DNA of 64,000 nucleotides from Rugalucina vietnamica (taxonomy: Eukaryota > Mollusca > Bivalvia > Lucinida > Lucinidae), in the NCBI GenBank assembly GCA_964017185.1, contig OZ024871.1, positions 5,231,714 through 5,295,713 of the forward strand, given 5' to 3'. The notes beneath the pieces were generated by a model. That model was not told where the DNA came from. It saw only the letters and a list, made by a program, of their open reading frames with translations, and did not search any database. The position numbers were made by a program, and so were the translations under genes. Position 1 is the first letter of the stretch; the number at the start of each line of letters is the position of its first letter. Of this stretch, positions 14,201-27,952 are shown piece by piece.

Positions 14201-17059
14201 CGAATAGCCGACGTATGGGCCGTGAAGGCACTTGTATGGACTACAAAACCCACTGGGTCTCCAACTCCCGAAAGTCGAAAAAGTACCCAGCCGAAGAGGG
14301 TACCCGCGGCATGCCTTTTCTATACGGAAAAGTGCATTTTCGGTCATATTTGTCCCCCTATTTCTCGGAAACCAGAGTTTTCCCGGCATAGCGGTGCATG
14401 TGGTCTGAGAGTGCCACCCTTCTACTGTAAGACCCACTAGGTGGCTAGCTCCCGAAAGTCCGCGCTCGGCGATGACAGGCCTGCAAATTACCCCACCCCC
14501 TACCGGCACATGTTATAGTGCCCAATGTTCGAGTTAAAATTTCCGAGAAACCAGAGTTTTCCCGGAATAGCCGACGTATGGGCCGTGAAGGCACTTGTAT
14601 GGACTACAAAACCCACTGGGTCTCCAACTCCCGAAAGTCGAAAAAGTACCCAGCCGAAGAGGGTACCCGCGGCATGCCTTTTCTATACGGAAAAGTGCAT
14701 TTTCGGTCATATTTGTCCCCCTATTTCTCGGAAACCAGAGTTTTCCCGGCATAGCGGTGCATGTGGTCTGAGAGTGCCACCTTTCTACTGTAAGACCCAC
14801 TAGGTGGCTAGCTCCCGAAAGTCCGCGCTCGGCGATGACAGGCCTGCAAATTACCCCACCCCCTACCGGCACATGTTATAGTGCCCAATGTTCGAGTTAA
14901 AATTTCCGAGAAACCAGAGTTTTCCCGGAATAGCCGACGTATGGGCCGTGAAGGCACTTGTATGGACTACAAAACCCACTGGGTCTCCAACTCCCGAAAG
15001 TCGAAAAAGTACCCAGCCGAAGAGGGTACCCGCGGCATGCCTTTTCTATACGGAAAAGTGCATTTTCGGTCATATTTGTCCCCCTATTTCTCGGAAACCA
15101 GAGTTTTCCCGGCATAGCGGTGCATGTGGTCTGAGAGTGCCACCCTTCTACTGTAAGACCCACTAGGTGGCTAGCTCCCGAAAGTCCGCGCTCGGCGATG
15201 ACAGGCCTGCAAATTACCCAACCCCCTACCGGCACATGTTATAGTGCCCAATGTTCGAGTTAAAATTTCCGAGAAACCAGAGTTTTCCCGGAATAGCCGA
15301 CGTATGGGCCGTGAAGGCACTTGTATGGACTACAAAACCCACTGGGTCTCCAACTCCCGAAAGTCGAAAAAGTACCCAGCCGAAGAGGGTACCCGCGGCA
15401 TGCCTTTTCTATACGGAAAAGTGCATTTTCGGTCATATTTGTCCCCCTATTTCTCGGAAACCAGAGTTTTCCCGGCATAGCGGTGCATGTGGTCTGAGAG
15501 TGCCACCCTTCTACTGTAAGACCCACTAGGTGGCTAGCTCCCGAAAGTCCGCGCTCGGCGATGACAGGCCTGCAAATTACCCCACCCCCTACCGGCACAT
15601 GTTATAGTGCCCAATGTTCGAGTTAAAATTTCCGAGAAACCAGAGTTTTCCCGGAATAGCCGACGTATGGGCCGTGAAGGCACTTGTATGGACTACAAAA
15701 CCCACTGGGTCTCCAACTCCCGAAAGTCGAAAAAGTACCCAGCCGAAGAGGGTACCCGCGGCATGCCTTTTCTATACGGAAAAGTGCATTTTCGGTCATA
15801 TTTGTCCCCCTATTTCTCGGAAACCAGAGTTTTCCCGGCATAGCGGTGCATGTGGTCTGAGAGTGCCACCCTTCTACTGTAAGACCCACTAGGTGGCTAG
15901 CTCCCGAAAGTCCGCGCTCGGCGATGACAGGCCTGCAAATTACCCCACCCCCTACCGGCACATGTTATAGTGCCCAATGTTCGAGTTAAAATTTCCGAGA
16001 AACCAGAGTTTTCCCGGAATAGCCGACGTATGGGCCGTGAAGGCACTTGTATGGACTACAAAACCCACTGGGTCTCCAACTCCCGAAAGTCGAAAAAGTA
16101 CCCAGCCGAAGAGGGTACCCGCGGCATGCCTTTTCTATACGGAAAAGTGCATTTTCGGTCATATTTGTCCCCCTTTTTCTCGGAAACCAGAGTTTTCCCG
16201 GCATAGCGGTGCATGTGGTCTGAGAGTGCCACCCTTTCTACTGTAAGACCCACTAGGTGGCTAGCTCCCGAAAGTCCGCGCTCGGCGATGACAGGCCTGC
16301 AAATTACCCCACCCCCTACCGGCACATGTTATAGTGCCCAATGTTCGAGTTAAAATTTCCGAGAAACCAGAGTTTTCCCGGAATAGCCGACGTATGGGCC
16401 GTGAAGGCACTTGTATGGACTACAAAACCCACTGGGTCTCCAACTCCCGAAAGTCGAAAAAGTACCCAGCCGAAGAGGGTACCCGCGGCATGCCTTTTCA
16501 ATACGGAAAAGTGCATTTTCGGTCATATTTGTCCCCCTATTTCTCGGAAACCAGAGTTTTCCCGGCATAGCGGTGCATGTGGTCTGAGAGTGCCACCCTT
16601 CTACTGTAAGACCCACTAGGTGGCTAGCTCCTGAAAGTCCGCGCTCGGCGATGACAGGCCTGCAAATTACCCCACCCCCTACCGGCACATGTTATAGTGC
16701 CCAATGTTCGAGTTAAAATTTCCGAGAAACCAGAGTTTTCCCGGAATAGCCGACGTATGGGACGTGAAGGCACTTGTATGGACTACAAAACCCACTGGGT
16801 CTCCAACTCCCGAAAGTCGAAAAAGTACCCAGCCGAAGAGGGTACCCGCGGCATGCCTTTTCTATACGGAAAAGTGCATTTTCGGTCATATTTGTCCCCC
16901 TATTTCTCGGAAACCAGAGTTTTCCCGGCATAGCGGTGCATGTGGTCTGAGAGTGCCACCTTTCTACTGTAAGACCCACTAGGTGGCTAGCTCCCGAAAG
17001 TCCGCGCTCGGCGATGACAGGCCTGCAAATTACCCCACCCCCTACCGGCACATGTTATA

Positions 17060-20000
17060 GTGCCCAATGTTCGAGTTAAAATTTCCGAGAAACCAGAGTT
17101 TTCCCGGAATAGCCGACGTATGGGCCGTGAAGGCACTTGTATGGACTACAAAACCCACTGGGTCTCCAACTCCCGAAAGTCGAAAAAGTACCCAGCCGAA
17201 GAGGGTACCCGCGGCATGCCTTTTCTATACGGAAAAGTGCATTTTCGGTCATATTTGTCCCCCTATTTCTCGGAAACCAGAGTTTTCCCGGCATAGCGGT
17301 GCATGTGGTCTGAGAGTGCCACCTTTCTACTGTAAGACCCACTAGGTGGCTAGCTCCCGACAGTCCGCGCTCGGCGATGACAGGCCTGCAAATTACCCCA
17401 CCCCCTACCGGCACATGTTATAGTGCCCAATGTTCGAGTTAAAATTTCCGAGAAACCAGAGTTTTCCCGGAATAGCCGACGTATGGGCCGTGAAGGCACT
17501 TGTATGGACTACAAAACCCACTGGGTCTCCAACTCCCGAAAGTCGAAAAAGTACCCAGCCGAAGAGGGTACCCGCGGCATGCCTTTTCTATACGGAAAAG
17601 TGCATTTTCGGTCATATTTGTCCCCCTATTTCTCGGAAACCAGAGTTTTCCCGGCATAGCGGTGCATGTGGTCTGAGAGTGCCACCTTTCTACTGTAAGA
17701 CCCACTAGGTGGCTAGCTCCCGAAAGTCCGCGCTCGGCGATGACAGGCCTGCAAATTACCCCACCCCCTACCGGCACATGTTATAGTGCCCAATGTTCGA
17801 GTTAAAATTTCCGAGAAACCAGAGTTTTCCCGGAATAGCCGACGTATGGGCCGTGAAGGCACTTGTATGGACTACAAAACCCACTGGGTCTCCAACTCCC
17901 GAAAGTCGAAAAAGTACCCAGCCGAAGAGGGTACCCGCGGCATGCCTTTTCTATACGGAAAAGTGCATTTTCGGTCATATTTGTCCCCCTATTTCTCGGA
18001 AACCAGAGTTTTCCCGGCATAGCGGTGCATGTGGTCTGAGAGTGCCACCCTTCTACTGTAAGACCCACTAGGTGGCTAGCTCCCGAAAGTCCGCGCTCGG
18101 CGATGACAGGCCTGCAAATTACCCAACCCCCTACCGGCACATGTTATAGTGCCCAATGTTCGAGTTAAAATTTCCGAGAAACCAGAGTTTTCCCGGAATA
18201 GCCGACGTATGGGCCGTGAAGGCACTTGTATGGACTACAAAACCCACTGGGTCTCCAACTCCCGAAAGTCGAAAAAGTACCCAGCCGAAGAGGGTACCCG
18301 CGGCATGCCTTTTCTATACGGAAAAGTGCATTTTCGGTCATATTTGTCCCCCTATTTCTCGGAAACCAGAGTTTTCCCGGCATAGCGGTGCATGTGGTCT
18401 GAGAGTGCCACCTTTCTACTGTAAGACCCACTAGGTGGCTAGCTCCCGAAAGTCCGCGCTCGGCGATGACAGGCCTGCAAATTACCCCACCCCCTACCGG
18501 CACATGTTATAGTGCCCAATGTTCGAGTTAAAATTTCCGAGAAACCAGAGTTTTCCCGGAATAGCCGACGTATGGGCCGTGAAGGCACTTGTATGGACTA
18601 CAAAACCCACTGGGTCTCCAACTCCCGAAAGTCGAAAAAGTACCCAGCCGAAGAGGGTACCCGCGGCATGCCTTTTCTATACGGAAAAGTGCATTTTCGG
18701 TCATATTTGTCCCCCTATTTCTCGGAAACCAGAGTTTTCCCGGCATAGCGGTGCATGTGGTCTGAGAGTGCCACCCTTCTACTGTAAGACCCACTAGGTG
18801 GCTAGCTCCCGAAAGTCCGCGCTCGGCGATGACAGGCCTGCAAATTACCCAACCCCCTACCGGCACATGTTATAGTGCCCAATGTTCGAGTTAAAATTTC
18901 CGAGAAACCAGAGTTTTCCCGGAATAGCCGACGTATGGGCCGTGAAGGCACTTGTATGGACTACAAAACCCACTGGGTCTCCAACTCCCGAAAGTCGAAA
19001 AAGTACCCAGCCGAAGAGGGTACCCGCGGCATGCCTTTTCTATACGGAAAAGTGCATTTTCGGTCATATTTGTCCCCCTATTTCTCGGAAACCAGAGTTT
19101 TCCCGGCATAGCGGTGCATGTGGTCTGAGAGTGCCACCCTTCTACTGTAAGACCCACTAGGTGGCTAGCTCCCGAAAGTCCGCGCTCGGCGATGACAGGC
19201 CTGCAAATTACCCCACCCCCTACCGGCACATGTTATAGTGCCCAATGTTCGAGTTAAAATTTCCGAGAAACCAGAGTTTTCCCGGAATAGCCGACGTATG
19301 GGCCGTGAAGGCACTTGTATGGACTACAAAACCCACTGGGTCTCCAACTCCCGAAAGTCGAAAAAGTACCCAGCCGAAGAGGGTACCCGCGGCATGCCTT
19401 TTCTATACGGAAAAGTGCATTTTCGGTCATATTTGTCCCCCTATTTCTCGGAAACCAGAGTTTTCCCGGCATAGCGGTGCATGTGGTCTGAGAGTGCCAC
19501 CTTTCTACTGTAAGACCCACTAGGTGGCTAGCTCCCGAAAGTCCGCGCTCGGCGATGACAGGCCTGCAAATTACCCCACCCCCTACCGGCACATGTTATA
19601 GTGCCCAATGTTCGAGTTAAAATTTCCGAGAAACCAGAGTTTTCCCGGAATAGCCGACGTATGGGCCGTGAAGGCACTTGTATGGACTACAAAACCCACT
19701 GGGTCTCCAACTCCCGAAAGTCGAAAAAGTACCCAGCCGAAGAGGGTACCCGCGGCATGCCTTTTCTATACGGAAAAGTGCATTTTCGGTCATATTTGTC
19801 CCCCTATTTCTCGGAAACCAGAGTTTTCCCGGCATAGCGGTGCATGTGGTCTGAGAGTGCCACCCTTCTACTGTAAGACCCACTAGGTGGCTAGCTCCCG
19901 AAAGTCCGCGCTCGGCGATGACAGGCCTGCAAATTACCCAACCCCCTACCGGCACATGTTATAGTGCCCAATGTTCGAGTTAAAATTTCCGAGAAACCAG

Positions 20001-23000
20001 AGTTTTCCCGGAATAGCCGACGTATGGGCCGTGAAGGCACTTGTATGGACTACAAAACCCACTGGGTCTCCAACTCCCGAAAGTCGAAAAAGTACCCAGC
20101 CGAAGAGGGTACCCGCGGCATGCCTTTTCTATACGGAAAAGTGCATTTTCGGTCATATTTGTCCCCCTATTTCTCGGAAACCAGAGTTTTCCCGGCATAG
20201 CGGTGCATGTGGTCTGAGAGTGCCACCCTTCTACTGTAAGACCCACTAGGTGGCTAGCTCCCGAAAGTCCGCGCTCGGCGATGACAGGCCTGCAAATTAC
20301 CCCACCCCCTACCGGCACATGTTATAGTGCCCAATGTTCGAGTTAAAATTTCCGAGAAACCAGAGTTTTCCCGGAATAGCCGACGTATGGGCCGTGAAGG
20401 CACTTGTATGGACTACAAAACCCACTGGGTCTCCAACTCCCGAAAGTCGAAAAAGTACCCAGCCGAAGAGGGTACCCGCGGCATGCCTTTTCTATACGGA
20501 AAAGTGCATTTTCGGTCATATTTGTCCCCCTTTTTCTCGGAAACCAGAGTTTTCCCGGCATAGCGGTGCATGTGGTCTGAGAGTGCCACCCTTTCTACTG
20601 TAAGACCCACTAGGTGGCTAGCTCCCGAAAGTCCGCGCTCGGCGATGACAGGCCTGCAAATTACCCCACCCCCTACCGGCACATGTTATAGTGCCCAATG
20701 TTCGAGTTAAAATTTCCGAGAAACCAGAGTTTTCCCGGAATAGCCGACGTATGGGCCGTGAAGGCACTTGTATGGACTACAAAACCCACTGGGTCTCCAA
20801 CTCCCGAAAGTCGAAAAGTACCCAGCCGAAGAGGGTACCCGCGGCATGCCTTTTCTATACGGAAAAGTGCATTTTCGGTCATATTTGTCCCCCTATTTCT
20901 CGGAAACCAGAGTTTTCCCGGCATAGCGGTGCATGTGGTCTGAGAGTGCCACCTTTCTACTGTAAGACCCACTAGGTGGCTAGCTCCCGACAGTCCGCGC
21001 TCGGCGATGACAGGCCTGCAAATTACCCCACCCCCTACCGGCACATGTTATAGTGCCCCAATGTTCGAGTTAAAATTTCCGAGAAACCAGAGTTTTCCCG
21101 GAATAGCCGACGTATGGGCCGTGAAGGCACTTGTATGGACTACAAAACCCACTGGGTCTCCAACTCCCGAAAGTCGAAAAAGTACCCAGCCGAAGAGGGT
21201 ACCCGCGGCATGCCTTTTCTATACGGAAAAGTGCATTTTCGGTCATATTTGTCCCCCTATTTCTCGGAAACCAGAGTTTTCCCGGCATAGCGGTGCATGT
21301 GGTCTGAGAGTGCCACCTTTCTACTGTAAGACCCACTAGGTGGCTAGCTCCCGAAAGTCCGCGCTCGGCGATGACAGGCCTGCAAATTACCCCACCCCCT
21401 ACCGGCACATGTTATAGTGCCCAATGTTCGAGTTAAAATTTCCGAGAAACCAGAGTTTTCCCGGAATAGCCGACGTATGGGCCGTGAAGGCACTTGTATG
21501 GACTACAAAACCCACTGGGTCTCCAACTCCCGAAAGTCGAAAAAGTACCCAGCCGAAGAGGGTACCCGCGGCATGCCTTTTCTATACGGAAAAGTGCATT
21601 TTCGGTCATATTTGTCCCCCTATTTCTCGGAAACCAGAGTTTTCCCGGCATAGCGGTGCATGTGGTCTGAGAGTGCCACCCTTCTACTGTAAGACCCACT
21701 AGGTGGCTAGCTCCCGAAAGTCCGCGCTCGGCGATGACAGGCCTGCAAATTACCCAACCCCCTACCGGCACATGTTATAGTGCCCAATGTTCGAGTTAAA
21801 ATTTCCGAGAAACCAGAGTTTTCCCGGAATAGCCGACGTATGGGCCGTGAAGGCACTTGTATGGACTACAAAACCCACTGGGTCTCCAACTCCCGAAAGT
21901 CGAAAAAGTACCCAGCCGAAGAGGGTACCCGCGGCATGCCTTTTCTATACGGAAAAGTGCATTTTCGGTCATATTTGTCCCCCTATTTCTCGGAAACCAG
22001 AGTTTTCCCGGCATAGCGGTGCATGTGGTCTGAGAGTGCCACCTTTCTACTGTAAGACCCACTAGGTGGCTAGCTCCCGAAAGTCCGCGCTCGGCGATGA
22101 CAGGCCTGCAAATTACCCCACCCCCTACCGGCACATGTTATAGTGCCCAATGTTCGAGTTAAAATTTCCGAGAAACCAGAGTTTTCCCGGAATAGCCGAC
22201 GTATGGGCCGTGAAGGCACTTGTATGGACTACAAAACCCACTGGGTCTCCAACTCCCGAAAGTCGAAAAAGTACCCAGCCGAAGAGGGTACCCGCGGCAT
22301 GCCTTTTCTATACGGAAAAGTGCATTTTCGGTCATATTTGTCCCCCTATTTCTCGGAAACCAGAGTTTTCCCGGCATAGCGGTGCATGTGGTCTGAGAGT
22401 GCCACCCTTCTACTGTAAGACCCACTAGGTGGCTAGCTCCCGAAAGTCCGCGCTCGGCGATGACAGGCCTGCAAATTACCCAACCCCCTACCGGCACATG
22501 TTATAGTGCCCAATGTTCGAGTTAAAATTTCCGAGAAACCAGAGTTTTCCCGGAATAGCCGACGTATGGGCCGTGAAGGCACTTGTATGGACTACAAAAC
22601 CCACTGGGTCTCCAACTCCCGAAAGTCGAAAAAGTACCCAGCCGAAGAGGGTACCCGCGGCATGCCTTTTCTATACGGAAAAGTGCATTTTCGGTCATAT
22701 TTGTCCCCCTATTTCTCGGAAACCAGAGTTTTCCCGGCATAGCGGTGCATGTGGTCTGAGAGTGCCACCCTTCTACTGTAAGACCCACTAGGTGGCTAGC
22801 TCCCGAAAGTCCGCGCTCGGCGATGACAGGCCTGCAAATTACCCCACCCCCTACCGGCACATGTTATAGTGCCCAATGTTCGAGTTAAAATTTCCGAGAA
22901 ACCAGAGTTTTCCCGGAATAGCCGACGTATGGGCCGTGAAGGCACTTGTATGGACTACAAAACCCACTGGGTCTCCAACTCCCGAAAGTCGAAAAAGTAC

Positions 23001-26000
23001 CCAGCCGAAGAGGGTACCCGCGGCATGCCTTTTCTATACGGAAAAGTGCATTTTCGGTCATATTTGTCCCCCTATTTCTCGGAAACCAGAGTTTTCCCGG
23101 CATAGCGGTGCATGTGGTCTGAGAGTGCCACCTTTCTACTGTAAGACCCACTAGGTGGCTAGCTCCCGAAAGTCCGCGCTCGGCGATGACAGGCCTGCAA
23201 ATTACCCCACCCCCTACCGGCACATGTTATAGTGCCCAATGTTCGAGTTAAAATTTCCGAGAAACCAGAGTTTTCCCGGAATAGCCGACGTATGGGCCGT
23301 GAAGGCACTTGTATGGACTACAAAACCCACTGGGTCTCCAACTCCCGAAAGTCGAAAAAGTACCCAGCCGAAGAGGGTACCCGCGGCATGCCTTTTCTAT
23401 ACGGAAAAGTGCATTTTCGGTCATATTTGTCCCCCTATTTCTCGGAAACCAGAGTTTTCCCGGCATAGCGGTGCATGTGGTCTGAGAGTGCCACCCTTCT
23501 ACTGTAAGACCCACTAGGTGGCTAGCTCCCGAAAGTCCGCGCTCGGCGATGACAGGCCTGCAAATTACCCAACCCCCTACCGGCACATGTTATAGTGCCC
23601 AATGTTCGAGTTAAAATTTCCGAGAAACCAGAGTTTTCCCGGAATAGCCGACGTATGGGCCGTGAAGGCACTTGTATGGACTACAAAACCCACTGGGTCT
23701 CCAACTCCCGAAAGTCGAAAAAGTACCCAGCCGAAGAGGGTACCCGCGGCATGCCTTTTCTATACGGAAAAGTGCATTTTCGGTCATATTTGTCCCCCTA
23801 TTTCTCGGAAACCAGAGTTTTCCCGGCATAGCGGTGCATGTGGTCTGAGAGTGCCACCCTTCTACTGTAAGACCCACTAGGTGGCTAGCTCCCGAAAGTC
23901 CGCGCTCGGCGATGACAGGCCTGCAAATTACCCCACCCCCTACCGGCACATGTTATAGTGCCCAATGTTCGAGTTAAAATTTCCGAGAAACCAGAGTTTT
24001 CCCGGAATAGCCGACGTATGGGCCGTGAAGGCACTTGTATGGACTACAAAACCCACTGGGTCTCCAACTCCCGAAAGTCGAAAAAGTACCCAGCCGAAGA
24101 GGGTACCCGCGGCATGCCTTTTCTATACGGAAAAGTGCATTTTCGGTCATATTTGTCCCCCTTTTTCTCGGAAACCAGAGTTTTCCCGGCATAGCGGTGC
24201 ATGTGGTCTGAGAGTGCCACCCTTTCTACTGTAAGACCCACTAGGTGGCTAGCTCCCGAAAGTCCGCGCTCGGCGATGACAGGCCTGCAAATTACCCCAC
24301 CCCCTACCGGCACATGTTATAGTGCCCAATGTTCGAGTTAAAATTTCCGAGAAACCAGAGTTTTCCCGGAATAGCCGACGTATGGGCCGTGAAGGCACTT
24401 GTATGGACTACAAAACCCACTGGGTCTCCAACTCCCGAAAGTCGAAAAAGTACCCAGCCGAAGAGGGTACCCGCGGCATGCCTTTTCTATACGGAAAAGT
24501 GCATTTTCGGTCATATTTGTCCCCCTATTTCTCGGAAACCAGAGTTTTCCCGGCATAGCGGTGCATGTGGTCTGAGAGTGCCACCTTTCTACTGTAAGAC
24601 CCACTAGGTGGCTAGCTCCCGACAGTCCGCGCTCGGCGATGACAGGCCTGCAAATTACCCCACCCCCTACCGGCACATGTTATAGTGCCCAATGTTCGAG
24701 TTAAAATTTCCGAGAAACCAGAGTTTTCCCGGAATAGCCGACGTATGGGCCGTGAAGGCACTTGTATGGACTACAAAACCCACTGGGTCTCCAACTCCCG
24801 AAAGTCGAAAAAGTACCCAGCCGAAGAGGGTACCCGCGGCATGCCTTTTCTATACGGAAAAGTGCATTTTCGGTCATATTTGTCCCCCTATTTCTCGGAA
24901 ACCAGAGTTTTCCCGGCATAGCGGTGCATGTGGTCTGAGAGTGCCACCTTTCTACTGTAAGACCCACTAGGTGGCTAGCTCCCGAAAGTCCGCGCTCGGC
25001 GATGACAGGCCTGCAAATTACCCCACCCCCTACCGGCACATGTTATAGTGCCCAATGTTCGAGTTAAAATTTCCGAGAAACCAGAGTTTTCCCGGAATAG
25101 CCGACGTATGGGCCGTGAAGGCACTTGTATGGACTACAAAACCCACTGGGTCTCCAACTCCCGAAAGTCGAAAAAGTACCCAGCCGAAGAGGGTACCCGC
25201 GGCATGCCTTTTCTATACGGAAAAGTGCATTTTCGGTCATATTTGTCCCCCTATTTCTCGGAAACCAGAGTTTTCCCGGCATAGCGGTGCATGTGGTCTG
25301 AGAGTGCCACCCTTCTACTGTAAGACCCACTAGGTGGCTAGCTCCCGAAAGTCCGCGCTCGGCGATGACAGGCCTGCAAATTACCCAACCCCCTACCGGC
25401 ACATGTTATAGTGCCCAATGTTCGAGTTAAAATTTCCGAGAAACCAGAGTTTTCCCGGAATAGCCGACGTATGGGCCGTGAAGGCACTTGTATGGACTAC
25501 AAAACCCACTGGGTCTCCAACTCCCGAAAGTCGAAAAAGTACCCAGCCGAAGAGGGTACCCGCGGCATGCCTTTTCTATACGGAAAAGTGCATTTTCGGT
25601 CATATTTGTCCCCCTATTTCTCGGAAACCAGAGTTTTCCCGGCATAGCGGTGCATGTGGTCTGAGAGTGCCACCTTTCTACTGTAAGACCCACTAGGTGG
25701 CTAGCTCCCGAAAGTCCGCGCTCGGCGATGACAGGCCTGCAAATTACCCCACCCCCTACCGGCACATGTTATAGTGCCCAATGTTCGAGTTAAAATTTCC
25801 GAGAAACCAGAGTTTTCCCGGAATAGCCGACGTATGGGCCGTGAAGGCACTTGTATGGACTACAAAACCCACTGGGTCTCCAACTCCCGAAAGTCGAAAA
25901 AGTACCCAGCCGAAGAGGGTACCCGCGGCATGCCTTTTCTATACGGAAAAGTGCATTTTCGGTCATATTTGTCCCCCTATTTCTCGGAAACCAGAGTTTT

Positions 26001-27952
26001 CCCGGCATAGCGGTGCATGTGGTCTGAGAGTGCCACCCTTCTACTGTAAGACCCACTAGGTGGCTAGCTCCCGAAAGTCCGCGCTCGGCGATGACAGGCC
26101 TGCAAATTACCCAACCCCCTACCGGCACATGTTATAGTGCCCAATGTTCGAGTTAAAATTTCCGAGAAACCAGAGTTTTCCCGGAATAGCCGACGTATGG
26201 GCCGTGAAGGCACTTGTATGGACTACAAAACCCACTGGGTCTCCAACTCCCGAAAGTCGAAAAAGTACCCAGCCGAAGAGGGTACCCGCGGCATGCCTTT
26301 TCTATACGGAAAAGTGCATTTTCGGTCATATTTGTCCCCCTATTTCTCGGAAACCAGAGTTTTCCCGGCATAGCGGTGCATGTGGTCTGAGAGTGCCACC
26401 CTTCTACTGTAAGACCCACTAGGTGGCTAGCTCCCGAAAGTCCGCGCTCGGCGATGACAGGCCTGCAAATTACCCCACCCCCTACCGGCACATGTTATAG
26501 TGCCCAATGTTCGAGTTAAAATTTCCGAGAAACCAGAGTTTTCCCGGAATAGCCGACGTATGGGCCGTGAAGGCACTTGTATGGACTACAAAACCCACTG
26601 GGTCTCCAACTCCCGAAAGTCGAAAAAGTACCCAGCCGAAGAGGGTACCCGCGGCATGCCTTTTCTATACGGAAAAGTGCATTTTCGGTCATATTTGTCC
26701 CCCTATTTCTCGGAAACCAGAGTTTTCCCGGCATAGCGGTGCATGTGGTCTGAGAGTGCCACCTTTCTACTGTAAGACCCACTAGGTGGCTAGCTCCCGA
26801 AAGTCCGCGCTCGGCGATGACAGGCCTGCAAATTACCCCACCCCCTACCGGCACATGTTATAGTGCCCAATGTTCGAGTTAAAATTTCCGAGAAACCAGA
26901 GTTTTCCCGGAATAGCCGACGTATGGGCCGTGAAGGCACTTGTATGGACTACAAAACCCACTGGGTCTCCAACTCCCGAAAGTCGAAAAAGTACCCAGCC
27001 GAAGAGGGTACCCGCGGCATGCCTTTTCTATACGGAAAAGTGCATTTTCGGTCATATTTGTCCCCCTATTTCTCGGAAACCAGAGTTTTCCCGGCATAGC
27101 GGTGCATGTGGTCTGAGAGTGCCACCCTTCTACTGTAAGACCCACTAGGTGGCTAGCTCCCGAAAGTCCGCGCTCGGCGATGACAGGCCTGCAAATTACC
27201 CAACCCCCTACCGGCACATGTTATAGTGCCCAATGTTCGAGTTAAAATTTCCGAGAAACCAGAGTTTTCCCGGAATAGCCGACGTATGGGCCGTGAAGGC
27301 ACTTGTATGGACTACAAAACCCACTGGGTCTCCAACTCCCGAAAGTCGAAAAAGTACCCAGCCGAAGAGGGTACCCGCGGCATGCCTTTTCTATACGGAA
27401 AAGTGCATTTTCGGTCATATTTGTCCCCCTATTTCTCGGAAACCAGAGTTTTCCCGGCATAGCGGTGCATGTGGTCTGAGAGTGCCACCCTTCTACTGTA
27501 AGACCCACTAGGTGGCTAGCTCCCGAAAGTCCGCGCTCGGCGATGACAGGCCTGCAAATTACCCCACCCCCTACCGGCACATGTTATAGTGCCCAATGTT
27601 CGAGTTAAAATTTCCGAGAAACCAGAGTTTTCCCGGAATAGCCGACGTATGGGCCGTGAAGGCACTTGTATGGACTACAAAACCCACTGGGTCTCCAACT
27701 CCCGAAAGTCGAAAAAGTACCCAGCCGAAGAGGGTACCCGCGGCATGCCTTTTCTATACGGAAAAGTGCATTTTCGGTCATATTTGTCCCCCTTTTTCTC
27801 GGAAACCAGAGTTTTCCCGGCATAGCGGTGCATGTGGTCTGAGAGTGCCACCCTTTCTACTGTAAGACCCACTAGGTGGCTAGCTCCCGAAAGTCCGCGC
27901 TCGGCGATGACAGGCCTGCAAATTACCCCACCCCCTACCGGCACATGTTATA
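17060..27952. repeat. Three tandem copies of a 10-unit, 3631-bp higher-order repeat
   Basis: The blocks 17060-20690, 20691-24321 and 24322-27952 each consist of ten satellite units in the same order of variant types. Each block opens with the only unit carrying CTCCCGACAGTCC, and each closes with the only unit carrying CCCCCTTTTTCTCGG plus the 1-bp longer CACCCTTTCTAC. Closing units start at 20327, 23958 and 27589, exactly 3631 bp apart. Older relatives of the closing unit lie at 11251 and 15970, at spacings of 4719 and 4357 bp, so the same variant is also found in longer, less regular blocks. Confidence 0.88.
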
